This document shows positions 1 through 11,470 of a DNA stretch of 64,000 nt, piece after piece. Both the position numbers and the translations under genes were made by a program. The notes under the pieces are model-generated. The model was not told the origin of the DNA, searched no databases, and saw only the letters and a program-made list of their open reading frames with translations. Each line of letters starts with the position of its first letter. Within the stretch, counting starts at the first letter, position 1. This DNA is from Oenanthe sinensis (Eukaryota > Streptophyta > Magnoliopsida > Apiales > Apiaceae). Location of the stretch: positions 14,322,001 through 14,386,000 of the forward strand of contig CM053813.1 of assembly GCA_028671895.1 (NCBI GenBank). Direction: 5' to 3'.

Positions 1-275
1 GTCTTCTTTATCAAGAACAGTGATGAATACGTGAAGAACACCACAAACCAAAATACCCAGAATAATTCACAAAAATTATCTAAAATCCACCCAAGCTAAA
101 TAATCACACCTGGAGTATTTAAATAATTTTTAGGATGAGTTTTCACTGATAAACGAATTAAAACACACTTTTAAATAAAAGCTTGAAAAGTAGATCTGGA
201 AATGGAAACTCACAATTCTCTACCAAACACAAGGATCTATGTTTTGTATGTCAAACATAAGGCTTTGATACCAAT
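1..275 (-). mobile_element. Leader and PBS of Sirevirus-like element C
   Basis: This is the untranslated leader just inside the 5' LTR of a minus-strand Copia element whose body lies left of the window. The primer binding site is at 261-273 and reads TGGTATCAAAGCC on the minus strand. It is complementary to plant initiator tRNA-Met with one G-to-A change from the usual TGGTATCAGAGC. Two bases separate it from the LTR. No gag start is visible in 1-260. Confidence 0.75.
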
Positions 276-547
276 TGTTAGGTCCAAATGTGTTGTAGAA
301 GGGGGGGGGGGGTGAATACAACTTTTCAACTTTATGAAGAAATAAATACTATGTAATAAATGAACACAATGATTCAAGGAATATATGTCTTATATATAAC
401 TTGAAAGGGTTGCTACAACATTCATTACAATAGTACAACACAAGTAAAGAGGGTAGTAAATGATACTAAGCTCTATGAATAATCTCTCTCTCTTTTACAA
501 GTGTTTTTTTTTAATATTGCTCTTTTTCAAAAGTTACACAAGTACTT

Positions 548-556
548 CTATTTATA
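548..556 (-). promoter_or_regulatory. TATA box of LTR C
   Basis: The minus strand reads TATAAATAG, about 270 bases before the LTR end. This is the usual place for the element promoter, with U3 upstream and R/U5 downstream. Confidence 0.55.
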
Positions 557-696
557 CTACTTGTAATCTATGACTTGTAGTCTTCAAAAGATAAGATATG
601 AGTGGCCCAATGTTATCCACGTAAATCTTATCTTGCCTTGAAAGCTTGGAAATCGGCCAACCGGATGATGCCATGTGTCATTTTGAAAATGTCCTC

Positions 697-840
697 TATG
701 TAGAACTTTTACATGGAAATTTCTACTTGCTCTATCTCGAAACTCAAGTAGAACTTCTACATAGGAATTTCTACTTAGGTTCTATCTCGAAACTTCAAGT
801 AGAACTTCTACATAGGAATTTCGAGATAGCTTCCTTGTGT
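697..840. repeat. Tandem repeat with GTAGAACTTCTAC palindrome in LTR C
   Basis: Three imperfect copies of a unit of about 50 bases run head to tail, each with GTAGAACTTCTAC or a variant, then a GGAATTTCTAC stretch and TCTATCTCGAAAC. The core GTAGAA-C-TTCTAC is an odd palindrome. More degenerate copies lie at 880-930. A short reading frame across the repeat (646-846) is only a by-product of the period. Confidence 0.75.
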
Positions 841-1469
841 ACTTAGAAAATATTTCCACCTCCAGAATTTCTAATTGGCTCTAAGTAGAAACTTATCTAG
901 AATTTCTAGATATGAATTTCTACATAGGTTCCCTAGTAAGTACTTAGAGAAATTATGGGCTTCAACTTAAAACTTCAATGCAACATCTTGAACTTGTGAT
1001 TTCTTCTCGTCTTCTATATTCTTCAACAAGCTCTTGAACATGGAACTCTACTACTGACATAAACTTGCTATCAATGTCCTGACACTTGATGCAATGGTCT
1101 GGTTCATAAGTGACTAGTCTTGATAGGGTTCTTGCTTCTGAATAGATTACCATATTCAATTAGTAATGTGGCTTTCCGATTATTGCTTTCTTTCTTCTTC
1201 ACTTGAAATCAATTAGCCTTATTGATACTGATAGTTATGATCTTGAATCTTTAAGTTACAAATCACTGAGGCATGAACAACTTTCACTTGAACTTCTTCC
1301 AATGATTTCTTCTTTGATTGATCATATTTAACATGTTGAATTGTATCAATTACCTTGTCTTCATTTTGCATTGATTTACTTGTGACTTTTTGTTCTTGAT
1401 TGTCTTCCGGTTAAGTATCTTTTCTTTAGTTGAGTTACATATGTTACATTGTTACAAGTTTAGACACTC

Positions 1470-1576
1470 TGTCTTTCAAGCTCAGTATGACCTTTTCAGA
1501 AACTCGGTATGACTTTTCTTCAAGTAAATTCGGTATGACTTTTTTAGAAGCACTCAGTATGACTTTTGATTGTAGG
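1470..1576 (-). repeat. LTR C2, fragment 1
   Basis: This piece of a Sirevirus-type LTR carries four copies of the word (C/T)GGTATGACTTTT or CAGTATGAC. It ends at the insertion point of element A. The same word resumes at once on the other side of A (23495-23560), so the two stretches were contiguous before A inserted. Confidence 0.6.
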
Positions 1577-2857
1577 TGTTAGGAATTATGAGTTCAGAAG
1601 TTTACAGGGGGGGTGAATGTATACTTCAACCTTTTCTTTTTCTTTTTCCACTCTTTGATGAACTTACGAAAGGTAGATGAACTGTGATTCTATGAATGAA
1701 TTTTAAACAGGTTGAGTGTTTATCAAAACATAGAACATGAAAATAAACACAGGATGTAACTTTCAATCTAATTTGTATTAGAAAGAATCTTTGCTACAAT
1801 TTGAAATTCAAATTGAATTTCAGCTTCTTGTTCTAGGACGATTACAATTGTAAAATTACTCAAAACACTATCAAATGTGGCTGGGCATAAAGTATATAGA
1901 CAACATGTCTTGTGCACATGCTCACATAAGATAGTTTAGCTATAACTAGAAATAGACAAGACATGTTTTACATTTGACTGATATCTATTTCTAGCTAACA
2001 CACTACTGTGACAGTCTGCTACATCCAGCCTTATCTCTTCTGTCTTTTGTCTTGACTGACTTCGCAGCTTTATTGTAGACTTGTCTCTATCTTTGCAGGC
2101 TTGACTTATCCTATAAAAACAGAGCTTCAGAATTATCTGACATGTTCTGCAATTTTCCTTGAAAATAGCTCCTTGGTGCAGTCGAGTACTCTGTTTGAAT
2201 TAATTCGAGAAGTCACAGAGATTGACTTCTCGATTGAGTACTGGCTGTGACAACTCGGTTGGTCTTTGAATGATTGACTTCTCGAATGACTAGACTTCTC
2301 GATCGTATACTCTATTTGATGACTTCTCGATCAGGCTAGACTTCTCGAATGTACATTTGAAATTGCGACTTCTCGAATGCCTCAGCTTTACCACTTCTCG
2401 AATGCTCCTTTTGCTAACTTCTCGAATTGATTTACTTTTCTCACTTCTCGAATGATTCATAATTAACACTACTCGAATAGCTTCAATACTTGACTTGTCG
2501 AATGTCTGACTTCTCAATCGAGTACTGAGCAGTTGAGTGTGTTTTGAGACTTCTCGAAATGTTTCCACAGTTCTAACTTCTCGAATAGTAGACTTCTCGA
2601 CTGAGTAATTGCCTTGATAGAGTTCTCAGATGTCTTCCTTTATTTCTCCACAGCCTTCTTTGTCTTGTTGCATGATTCAGCTTGAATCTTCTAACAGACT
2701 TTATTTTGACTCTATTTACAATTGAGAAACAGACTGAGTAGACTTCTATCTGCAATTTTAAACAAGAATATCTAAGTCACTACACTATTACAGAAGTAGA
2801 GACTATGTTACAGCAAGACAGATAATTAAATAGGCTAGGCTTGATTTAAGTCCAACA
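1577..2857 (-). repeat. 3' LTR of element A
   Basis: It is a direct repeat of 22207-23488. On the minus strand it starts TGTTGGAC and ends CCTAACA. About 14 copies of the word ACTTCTCGA (plus strand) lie between 2210 and 2615. The run of G followed by TGAATG near the element end matches the other Sirevirus LTRs. A likely TATA box on the minus strand is at about 1892-1899. Confidence 0.92.
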
Positions 2858-2870
2858 ATCTCCCCCAATT
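2858..2870 (-). promoter_or_regulatory. Polypurine tract of element A
   Basis: The minus strand reads AATTGGGGGAGAT directly before the 3' LTR start. This is the expected priming site for plus-strand DNA synthesis. Confidence 0.8.
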
Positions 2871-2912
2871 TGGGAAATGATGAATTTTACAAATTAATAC
2901 AAGATATCAAGC

Positions 2913-5900
2913 CTACCTATTTTGTTGTTGTTGTTGGTGAGCTGCCTGGTCATATTTCTCTTTTCTTTCTCTTTCTTCCCTTGACTTATGTTCTTCAATG
3001 ACTTCCAAAAGCTGTTGCCTGGCCATAACTTCCTCTATCAAGATAGAATCCTTTAACATGTCAGCAGCAATCTTGAGAGTTTGCATATGATAGTCTTGAA
3101 TAAACTTCAGCCTGATTTTGATTGTGGATCCACTTCTTAGTTTAAACTCAATTCTATCAGGGTCATTGAACACCCAGCATTTTCCCTGCCTTCTCAGCTC
3201 TTCAGACAATTTCTCTATTCTCTCCTCCTCCTTCCTTTTCTTTTCAACCATCTCCTCCATGTACCTTACCTTGTCAAGCTTTTTCTGATACTTCTTTTCT
3301 AAATACTGAGCCATTTCCATCATTCTCAACTTGTTAATCATGCTTCTCTTGTCAAAAAGGCTAATCACTCTCTTAATGTCATGAGTGGTAGCATTATTGT
3401 TGTCATGATGAAAACCTTTTTCTTCTCCATCAATATTTGTAACAAACATCCTCTTGTCTCTGATTTCTACTTTGACAATTCTGTTGGCCTTCCACTGTTT
3501 GATCTTCACCTTGTCAATTTCAGCAATTTCTTGAATAGGTTTAATTAGTAGACCTTTATCATGAACAATGAGTTGTTTTCTCCACTTAGGACATCTTACT
3601 AGCAATGAGCTAGTAGAATTCTTGAATTTAGTTGTTGTGGCAGTGTTGACTTTCAGATGTTGACTTGGATTCAATTTCCTTGACTGGTCCTTTTTAATTT
3701 CCCTCCTTATTACTCCATGTGCAGTTACTTTCATGAACATCCTTCTTGGAGATTTGGATTTGATGGCAGTTGCAGTTTCAGAAACTGTTGTTATCACACT
3801 AGTACCCTGAGATTTGGTAGGTGTGCTAGAGTGAGTACCAGCACCTTGCTGTTTAGAAGGATTTCTCCTTTGATACTGTTTCTCATTTTCAGAATTATCT
3901 CTTTTCTTCTTTTCTGTATTCTCCTTTTCCCTGCTCTCCTGCTCTCCTTCTTTTCATCCTTATCACTCCTGGATTCAGGCTTTTTGTCTTTCTTGTCCTG
4001 ATCCTTGTCATCATCATCTTTCTTTTGATTTTTCAATTCTTCATTTGCAAAATCAGATAGTTGATCTTTGATAAACTTCTTCATCTTTTCCACTATCACA
4101 TTGTCCTCAACTTGTTTAACCTTTTTCTTTTCAATCAAATCAATCAGATTTATGATTTCACTTCTGTTTCCTGAATTGAGATGTTGAGGAATCTTAAAGT
4201 GAGCAAGCTTCTCTCCTCTAGCCATATACATCACACCATCTGGACTACAGTAGGATTCAAGCAGAGCATGAGGTAGGAGATGCCCCAAAATTTGATTCTT
4301 CAATTCCTCATCTTCCTGGGTTACCAACTCCACTGCCTTGTACAAACATTCTAGTTCAGTATATGAGAGCCTTTGGAATAGAGCAACTGAGACTTTAAAG
4401 TAACCAGACTCCATTTGAATGAGTGGCTCTTTGAACATTTATCCATTCTGTTCAAACTTACCTCTCATCACTGCAACAATAGCATTGTCAAGCATCTTCT
4501 TATAACTCCAATGATTTCCCTTGACTTGCTTTTTGATATGATGCAGAAGGTCAAGAAAATCCTTGTCAGAATTGGGCTTTAAAATTTCACTCCTGAGCTT
4601 TCTCATGACTGCCTTTTGCCTTTCAGCCTCTATCTCTTCTCTCCTTTTCTTCTCCCCCTTAGGGTTGATATCTTGACTGTGGAGAAAGGAAGAATGACTT
4701 GGCTTGATTTGAGTTGGCATGTTTTCTGGAGGAGCTTGACTAGGTGTGCCCAGTCTGGAGATGAGGGATTGTAGAGAAGTGAGTTATGTTAAAATACTGG
4801 CAAGTGAAGTCCCTTGACTGGCAAAGGAATTAACAAACTGCTTTTGAAGACTTTGAATATCTGAGATAACTTGAGAAATTGTGGATGTGAGAGAATCCAC
4901 TCTAGCATTTAAAGTATCAATAGTGGAGGCCTTGGCAGCTTCATCTTTGGCCTTAGACTGGTAGTACAGATCCACTTGAAATGGAGACAAGGTGTGAATG
5001 GGCACATCCTTAGGCAGCCTGTCTGCATGCCTATTTTTGTACAATACTTCAACCATATTATTGATTTTCCTTTGATTATCTAGGATGGCTGTGTTACTGT
5101 GAACCATTTCCTTAAACACTTTCTCTAGGGAATCCATCTTACAATTGAGAAGTGAAGTCTTCACAGAATCTCCCTTGGCACTGCCCCCATACATTCCTCC
5201 AGACCTGATCTAGTTTTCAATAGCCAGCAATGTACCCTCTACCTTGGTTCTGTGATTTTGAATTTCAGATTGAACTCCCTTGGCAAGGTAGTGGTTGGAC
5301 TGAAGCTGAACCTTGGCAGCTTTATGAATTGCATCATATATAGCACTTGGAGTGAAGGTTTTCTCACAGGACCCAAGAGAAGTAAGATATTTCTGCCTTG
5401 TCCACTCCAAAGCTTCCTCCATACTAACTGCAGATTTACCATCCAGCCAGGCATCCACATTTTCTTCTGCATTTTCAGCTAGATCAGCATTCTTCTCCTT
5501 TAATTCCACTTGATCCTTAGCATATTCAAGCATAATTGCAGCATAGTCTTTGTTTGGCAGATGAGAAGTCACAAGCTGCTGAGCAATGTGATAGAATCCC
5601 TCTAATTGATCTCCATATAACTCCTTTAGTTTCTCATCAGAAAGTGACCCACCAAGAGATGATGGTCCTGAATCCCTGTCATGTTGCACAGGTTCCAGCC
5701 ATTGTGACAAAGAGTGAGAGCTAGGGCCACTTGTTACAGTGGTCCCCTCAGTGTCTATTTCCTCATCTAATTTCTCAGATGATTCTCTAGACACTGGATG
5801 GATATGAGATTTCTCCTGAGGAGACAGTCTTTGAATGACTGGGGAGTGTCCAGGGGATGCCATTTGCATGGTGTGGAGGTCCCCAAGATTTCCCAATGTC

Positions 5901-7564
5901 TGTGAAGACACTTGGCTATTGAATGCCTGAGCCCCCACAGAGTCTTAAATAAAAAGTCCTGAAACCTCTGTGGTTTTGATGGTGTCATCAGGATATGCCT
6001 CAGCATGCATTCCCTCACCATCTAAATGTATTTCCTGAGTGATGAGCAAGGTGTCATGCACCAAGTCACTTGAATGGGGCTCACCAGGGACATGAGAATC
6101 CTGATGATCAACAACCTTATGTGTTTGGCTAGACACAGCTAGTTGAGAAGAAATTTGAGGGGTTGAAGAGAGATTGTGGATAGAGATGAGTATTGGCAAC
6201 TCCCCCTGAGAAAATGGGGAAGTTTCAAGAGATGATCCTACTTGTGCACAGAGTGTCTCCTTTTCAACTAAAGTTTCTACATTGACAGGAGTGAATTCCT
6301 GCAATGGTGCAGACTCTGTACAGGGTGGAGTCGGCTGGCTCCCAATTTCAATAGATGCACCTTGTTGAGAAAGTGCACCTAGGAGTAGGTTTAGTCCCTT
6401 GTTAACCTCTACATCCTGTTGAGAGGATGTAGAGTGGTCTGTTGTGGCCTTTTTAATTTTCTTCCTCCTGGTTAAAGGCTCCACAGGTGACTCATCTAAA
6501 ATGTCATCACTTTCTTCAACAATTTCTATTGTTCTTTTCTTAACAGTTTTCTCCTTTTTCTTCTTTACAACTACACCCTGTTGAGAGGATGTAGAGGTTG
6601 GTTGACTACCATCTAGAGGATTCATAGAAGGGCTAGCAGTTGGGTTAGGGGTCCTTGGGTTAGGTGCATTAGGTTCTTCTACAGCCTTAGGACCCCCTAC
6701 TGCATCAAGATAACCATATTTAGGCTGCACAAGTGGGTACCCCCTAAATACACTCAGCATGTGAGGTGTTATTTGAAGGGGCACATTCACTGTGTTTCTC
6801 CTATCCAATGTAGCAAAAATTATTTTTGACATGGATTTGGAATAGCCAATTCTTTGTTTGTTCATTCCTGGCAATTCAATTAAATTAGCATTCTTATTAT
6901 TCAGAATTAATTGAATAAAGCGAGGAAAGAAAATCTCATTACCTTTCTTGGGAATCCTAGTTATGAGCTCCCCAAGAACTAGCTTTCCAACATTGAGCCT
7001 TTGATTGTAGGCCAATGAGTAGGCCAGCTTCATAGCAATGAGGCTAACCTGGTCAAATCCTGTCTTCCTGGAGGTGAAGACTCTTAGGATTGTGTCGAAC
7101 AAAAATGACCACTCCTTTCTCATGAATTTCTTATTGATTTTTCCCAGCTTAAACCTCTCCCCTTCCTTGTTCACAGAATCTGAGTACCTTATAATCTCTA
7201 GGAAGTCCAGTAAATCTTCATCAGTTGGCTCATCATTAAACTCTGCAGTTTGAATCTTTAAGCTTCTATTAACATCTTCTTCATCAAAACTGATATCTAC
7301 TCCTTGGATTTTGCAGGTTACAACTATTTTTGAGCTTCCATTTTCCAAAGCTATGTTTTCCCAGTCTACAGTAGCCCAAAATTGTTTAAGAATGTCTAGG
7401 TAAAGAGTTGGGTTTGCTAACAAGGCTTCTTTTAGGTATGAGTCTATTAGAAACTTGGTGAAACATTTGTATTGAGGTTTTGCGTCAGCATCTCTGGAGA
7501 TAGCCAAGAAGTTTGTTTCGGGAATGACAAATACTCCAGTTGAGACTGAACTTGAGGATGCCAT
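2913..7564 (-). pseudogene. Env-like ORF of element A (about 1,550 codons, broken)
   Basis: This is the long ORF between pol and the 3' LTR, in the position of the env-like gene of Sireviruses; its function is unproven. From ATG at 7562-7564 a single frame runs to about 3940 with stops near 5945, 5207, 4781 and 4439, then a one-base shift in a GAGAGCAGG repeat leads to the last frame ending at 2913. The N-terminal third has a globular block (around 7330-6700) resembling the env-like ORFs of D and E, including a [SY]FxFD...FD segment. The middle is Ser/Thr/Pro/Gln-rich and basic. The C-terminal part is Lys/Glu-rich with a strong coiled-coil look (3340-2930) and ends in a glutamine run. I saw no signal peptide or convincing membrane segment, so calling it an envelope is by position only. 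Confidence 0.75.
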
Positions 7565-8452
7565 GGAGTTAGTGTATAGAAATAGAGAAGAGAAGGGACG
7601 GAAGTTTTAGAGAGAGAGAGAAGAGTGCAAGAATAACAGTTGAAATACAAGGGTTTCTTTGAGTTTGTAGTTAAGCGTAGAAATGAAATGTTAGATCTAC
7701 TTTGCTATTTAAATGATACAAACAACTCGACTAGAATAGTAATCAATTTTAGTGATCGAGAACTCAGAAAAGAGTAAAGCTTTTTTAATAGAGAACTGTC
7801 AGACTTTGATCGAGAACTAAGACAATCGAGAACTCATTCAAGCTATGGTCGAGAACTCTGAGGGTTCGAGAACTCTCAATAGTACTTGATCGAGAACTCA
7901 GGAAAAGAACTGTTCGAGAACTCAAAGCATTCGAGAACTCTCAGAAATGAACAATTCAAGAACTCTAGGGATAAACTGTTCGAGAACTCAAAACATTCGA
8001 GAACTCTCAGAAATGAACGATTCGAGAACTCTCAATAATACTTAGTCGAGAAGTCAGAAAGAATGGCAACTTAACTACAAGCTCCAGTTTTTGAGAAATT
8101 ACTTTATTTTCACTTGGAAAACAAGATAATACTTTATCAACAACATTTCTTAGATAAATAAAAGTTATTTATTCATCCTAACAAGAGAAATGAGTTTAAT
8201 TGATATTCATGAAATTTTAATTATCGCACTTATTATTTAATAATGCACAAGCATAATAATTCTTTTCAGGCTTCCTGAGAACAAGAAAATAGTTCCAAGT
8301 TAGTTTTAAAACATTTATTAACAATATGTACAACAATGTAACTGACATATTCATAAATATACACCAGTTTTGTTTCACTTAGATAAATCACTTGAGTTCA
8401 TGTCTGTGAAACAATTGTTGTAACAGTTGGAGAGATATATTTATTAGGCCAC
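7565..8452 (-). other. Pol/env spacer of element A with palindromic word cluster
   Basis: This non-coding stretch lies between the pol stop and the env-like start. From about 7735 to 8055 it holds around a dozen copies of TCGAGAACTC or TTCGAGAAC (plus strand). The LTR of the same element carries ACTTCTCGA on the plus strand, so the spacer word is close to the inverse of the LTR word. The rest (8060-8452) is AT-rich with no gene seen. Confidence 0.75.
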
Positions 8453-9566
8453 TTATTCTGAAGAATTTAGCATTCTAATTTCAATAACCAACTTGTTGAA
8501 GGTGGCTTCATCAAGTGGTATAGTAAATATATCAGCCAACTGTCTTTGTGTAGGAACATAGAACAATTTTATTACTCCATTTTCTGCATGTTCCCTTATG
8601 AAATGATACCTTACATCAATATGTTTTGTCTTGAAATGGTTGACTGGATTTGCAATAATTGATATGGCACTAGTGTTGTCACACATGATAGGAATTCCTT
8701 CCAACACCAGTCCATAGTCCCTTAGTTGATTCCTAATCCAAAGCACTTGAGCACAACAACTTCCAGCAACAATATATTCAGCCTCAGGTGTGGAAGTAGA
8801 AACTGATTGTTTCTTTTTACCAAACCAAGACACCAATCTCTGTCCAAGAAATTGATAGCTTCCTGAGGTGCTTTTTCTATCCACTCTGCACCCAGCAAAA
8901 CCAGCATCTGAATATCCAACAAAATTGAATCCTGTTTCTTTAGGGTACCATAATCCCATGAATTGTGTTCCTTTGAGATATCTCATAATTCTTTTGACAT
9001 CAATGAGATGGGATTCTTTTGGATTTTCCTGGAACCTTGCACATAGACATGTGGAAAACATTATGTCAGGTCTACTAGCTGTGAGATAGAGGAGAGATCC
9101 AATCATTCCTCTGTAGGTCTTCATGTCTATACTTTTTCCTTTCTTGTCTTCATCAAGTTTTGTAGCTGTAGACATTGGAGTCTTTGCAGTTGAACAGTCT
9201 TGCATGTCAAATCTTTTGAGTAAGTCATTGATGTATTTTGTTTGACTTATGAAAATGCCATCATCCCTTTGACCTATCTGAAGGCCTAGAAAATAATTGA
9301 GCTCTCCCATCATGCTCATCTCATATTCACTTTGCATTACCTTAGAGAACCTTTGACACAATTTTTCATTTGTAGACCCAAAAATGATATCATCTACATA
9401 GATTTGAACAAGTATGATATCCTCACCATGCTTTTTGTAGAAAAGAGTTTTGTCAATAGTTCCTCTAGTGAATTGATTTTCCAGAAGAAATTTTGACAAG
9501 GTGTCATACCATGCTCTAGGGGCTTGTTTGAGTCCATACAATGCTTTGATGAGTCTGTACACAAAG
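8453..9566 (-). pseudogene. Element A pol, third segment: RT C-terminal part and RNase H
   Basis: It continues the Copia reverse transcriptase across insertion S1: YRLIKALYGLKQAPRAW follows directly on the last residues of the previous segment. The catalytic YVDD is intact (about 9389-9400). The LNYFLGLQ region, the KTPM linker and the RNase H follow, with SDAGFAG, EAEY, CDNTSA and the terminal DIF-PLD segment. It is uninterrupted to the TAG/TAA end at 8453. The frame is in good condition, so the decay of A lies mostly elsewhere. Confidence 0.9.
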
Positions 9567-10570
9567 TGTGACGCCCCGAGATCCGGGGTCAGGGATCTGG
9601 GCCATCACAAACTCCTACTTCCAATTATTAACACCTAACACTTAACTCATGAATTAGAACCCTTTATCTGCAATGACCCCACAACTCATATATACACACT
9701 GATTATAGTCTCAGAACGATAATTAATAAATATTAGACATAACAACCATCAGAGTATGATTTCTTACAGTGCCAAAAGATAAAACACTAGACTTGTGAAG
9801 TCAATATAGTTTCTATCTGAAACGATATTGTTCACTCACGTTTGTTCTTGTTAATTAATTTACATAAGTCATACTGATAGATTAAGCGAACGCAAAATAA
9901 CTGTACTCCTATCCTGCTCCGGTTTCCTACCTGCGGTAGAGTGGAGGAGAAGAGTCTACGGAACGAACGCGCGTTTCCCACGCGCTTCCTTGTCGTGCGT
10001 CTCATGCGCGGCATTCTGCGAACCTGTTGTGTTGTGATATATAATAAAGCAAAAGTGAGCATTATAGCTCAGCAAGATCATATATGACCGCAAATATACT
10101 CATTTCAAAATAATGATTTAAAACTGCAATAACATGCATACCTCTTATAAGGATACTCTTTTTAAACATTGTTTTATTAACTGCAATAGCATGCATACCT
10201 TACGTACTTTACGAATTTTGAAAAATAACTTTTGTCAAGGTAGTTCGAATAAGTACAAAGATCACCGAATATCAACCACTGACAACACCTTCGGTAAATC
10301 AGCTCATAGGCTTTCATTACGATGTTGCAGCATAATTCCAATTGGAAGATGGGACTATCTCTTGGAGCATCCTCACGCTTCTACCGTACATACACGATGA
10401 TCAGTCGCAACATACGGCAGCTCTGGTTGTTTCTCTACATGTAGAAGGGGGAGCCACGGCGTTCTCTACCGTTAATGGGAATCACCCTAGACCGCATACG
10501 GGCCAAAGTGCTGGACCGTGCGTCACTCGGCCTCTTACGCTAACTCCGAGTCCACTGGAATGATCTATAC

Positions 10571-10770
10571 CCTGGAACTGGATTTTTTTTTAATCCAAGT
10601 TTCCCCAAGTGTATACTTGTTCATAGATTCCTCTACCACACCTGGAACTAGAACTCATCTTAGTCCCCCAAGTATATCATACTTGTTCGTAGATTCATCT
10701 ATCACACCTGGAACTAGAACTTAATCTTAGTCCCCCAAGTATATCATTCTTGTTAATAGATCCACAAAAC
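10571..10770. repeat. Tandem repeat inside S1
   Basis: Three diverged copies of a unit of roughly 70 bases share CCTGGAACTAGAACT, a run ending CCCCCAAGTATA, and ACTTGTT-TAGATTC. No ORF of note is associated. Confidence 0.7.
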
Positions 10771-11224
10771 TCTGAATGAGTACTGCCAGAATAATCGGGG
10801 CAGTCCTCCCACCACAATTGTGTGTTGACCTCTGTCAACTGATGTCCTTTAATCAAGGAATTAAAACCATTTAAGATCACGACCCGGGAGTTAGTGGGAA
10901 AACATCTCATGTTTTGATAAGTTGAAAACTCTACCCCAGTAGGCCAGAAATGCCAAAACGTAAACTCGTTTGAGAAAGTAAATCACCCTTCACTTCCTAG
11001 ACTTCGTTCCCTATTTTTGATAAGTTCGAAAATATTTTATTCTTATTAAAAGAATAAAATAGAATATAATTAAATATTAGGGAACGCTCACTATTTTTAA
11101 ATAATTTTTCCGAAGGTCAAACTGTTTTTAAATACATACTAAAGACCTCCACTAATTTTTAAATCAATTTAGAATATTTAATAAATATTTAAATAATATT
11201 TATTAAATAATTAATCATAAATTT

Positions 11225-11470
11225 ATTTTTTTTATCCGAAATACTATTCATTAATTAAATAAATATTCAAATTATATTTATTAATTGATAAACAATTAAT
11301 AAATTCTTTCTAAATGAATATTCAAAATAATATTCATTAATTAAAATAAATATTCAATTTATATTTATTAATTGATAAACAATTAATAAATCCTTGTTAA
11401 ATGAATATTCAAAATAATATTCATTAATTAAAATAAATATTCAAATAATATTTATTAACTCCATTTAATT
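11225..11470. repeat. AT-rich tandem repeat inside S1
   Basis: A unit of about 88 bases, built from ATGAATATTCAAAATAATA and AATTGATAAACAATTAATAA, is repeated about two and a half times. It may act as a low-melting spacer. No gene is seen. Confidence 0.65.

Larger units (their letters stand above)
276..1470 (-). repeat. 5' LTR of Sirevirus-like element C (right edge approximate)
   Basis: On the minus strand the LTR ends in CCTAACA (276-282), next to the PBS. It has the G/C homopolymer plus TGAATAC block (about 301-321) found near the end of every Sirevirus LTR in this window. It has a TATA box at 548-556, a cluster of GTAGAACTTCTAC palindromes at about 697-930, and the conserved LTR block at 1081-1118. 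The outer end is not resolved: several CA dinucleotides between 1450 and 1480 could be the terminus and the matching target duplication is off-window. I separated it from the next LTR because each LTR has one palindrome cluster and one conserved block. The alternative is a single interrupted LTR of about 2.4 kb with C2. Confidence 0.6.

Noticed and set aside
646..846. 66-codon frame with repeated VELLHRNF
   Set aside because: It follows the tandem repeat of LTR C and runs antisense to the element, with no gene-like features.
962..1159. 65-codon minus-strand frame in LTR C
   Set aside because: It includes the conserved LTR block, is short, is not conserved as protein in C2 or H, and lacks domain features.
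2210..2615. CRISPR-like spaced repeats (ACTTCTCGA clusters, also at 7735-8055 and 22850-23230)
   Set aside because: Repeats are only 8-10 bases with irregular spacing, lie inside LTRs and a spacer of a plant retrotransposon, and have no cas genes nearby.
9832..10910. Short frames inside S1 (for example 9832-10062, 10134-10400, 10342-10563)
   Set aside because: They lie in a non-coding solo LTR, show no known domains, are on both strands, and overlap tandem repeats.
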